A stretch of DNA of 7,205 bases from DASVXQ01 sp046727955 (GTDB taxonomy: Bacteria; Actinomycetota; CALGFH01): the NCBI GenBank assembly GCA_046727955.1, contig JBKPDO010000208.1:1-7205 (forward strand). The letters are read 5' to 3'. Positions 7,144-7,205 of the stretch are shown here, piece after piece. Numbering within the stretch: the first letter of the stretch is position 1; every line of letters starts with the position of its first letter. The notes below the pieces were generated by a model. The model saw only the letters and a program-made list of their open reading frames with translations. It made no database searches and was not told the origin of the DNA. The position numbers and the translations under genes were made by a program.

Positions 7144-7160
7144 TCACCTGGACTGGGTGA
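7144..7160 (-). promoter_or_regulatory. Palindromic operator-like site D, upstream of the minus-strand 70-aa gene
   Basis: TCACC-N7-GGTGA with inner bases TGGACTG, extended to ATCACC/GGTGAT. The plus-strand left flank is GTCA, giving GGTGATGAC toward the gene, the same as site A. The flank's near edge is 51 nt from the GTG at 7088, closer than the 87-101 nt of the other sites. Confidence 0.65.
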
Positions 7161-7203
7161 TCTGCGATTCAAGGAGCTGGAGCTCGCGAGCGCTGCGCAC
7201 CGC
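7144..7203 (-). CDS. Possible C-terminal end of an upstream minus-strand gene (partial)
   Basis: From the right edge the minus strand is open in one frame and reads AVRSARELQLLESQITQSR, then TGA (7146-7144) inside palindrome D. The segment looks like an amphipathic helix, with mostly G or C at third codon positions. The plus strand is also open here (LRFKELELASAAHR), so the choice is uncertain with only 19 codons visible. No family is recognisable. Confidence 0.25.
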   Translation of the reverse strand, partial: AVRSARELQLLESQITQSR

Positions 7204-7205
7204 CT

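Overview
The window is high-GC DNA with actinobacterial codon use (third positions almost always G or C, some GTG starts) and actinobacterial gene families: a GH15 trehalase/glucoamylase-type hydrolase, a CYTH protein, a NERD protein, a 14-TM DHA2 drug exporter, a PPK2 polyphosphate kinase and small 70-residue proteins of unknown function. The species cannot be named from the sequence. No RNA genes, insertion sequences, CRISPR or integrase were seen.

Layout, right to left, because nearly everything is on the minus strand. A possible C-terminal fragment of an upstream gene (7144-7203) leads to a 70-aa protein gene (6876-7088). Facing it, with only 4 nt between the stop codons, is a divergent paralogue on the plus strand (6662-6871), the only convincing plus-strand gene. 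A 299-nt gap holds two palindromes. Then come ppk2 (5442-6362), a possible 32-aa signal-peptide-like ORF (5338-5436), the MFS exporter (3648-5246), and a tight three-gene operon of NERD protein (2614-3519), CYTH protein (1794-2585) and GH15 hydrolase (1781 to beyond the left edge). The GH15 frame is open for 593 codons and runs off the window. The long open frame on the opposite strand (18-2954) is its antisense shadow.

The main discovery is a shared palindrome, TCACC-N7-GGTGA, found exactly four times and never inside a confidently called gene. One copy lies upstream of each minus-strand transcription unit: the NERD-CYTH-GH15 operon (3618-3634), the MFS gene (5338-5354), ppk2 (6468-6484) and the 70-aa gene (7144-7160). 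In all four the gene-proximal flank is also conserved: read on the minus strand each continues as GGTGATG(A/C)C, while the inner seven bases and the other flank vary. A related palindrome with a 10-nt spacer (6566-6585) precedes the plus-strand paralogue. This looks like the operator of one regulator controlling a local regulon; the regulator is not in the window.

Inferred theme: PPK2 (polyphosphate-nucleotide phosphotransfer), CYTH (a fold that binds triphosphate or polyphosphate) and GH15 (release of glucose from trehalose or alpha-glucan) suggest reserve energy and phosphate use under stress, with an exporter and a probably inactive membrane-anchored NERD protein in the same regulon. The co-regulation rests on sequence; the physiological theme is inference.
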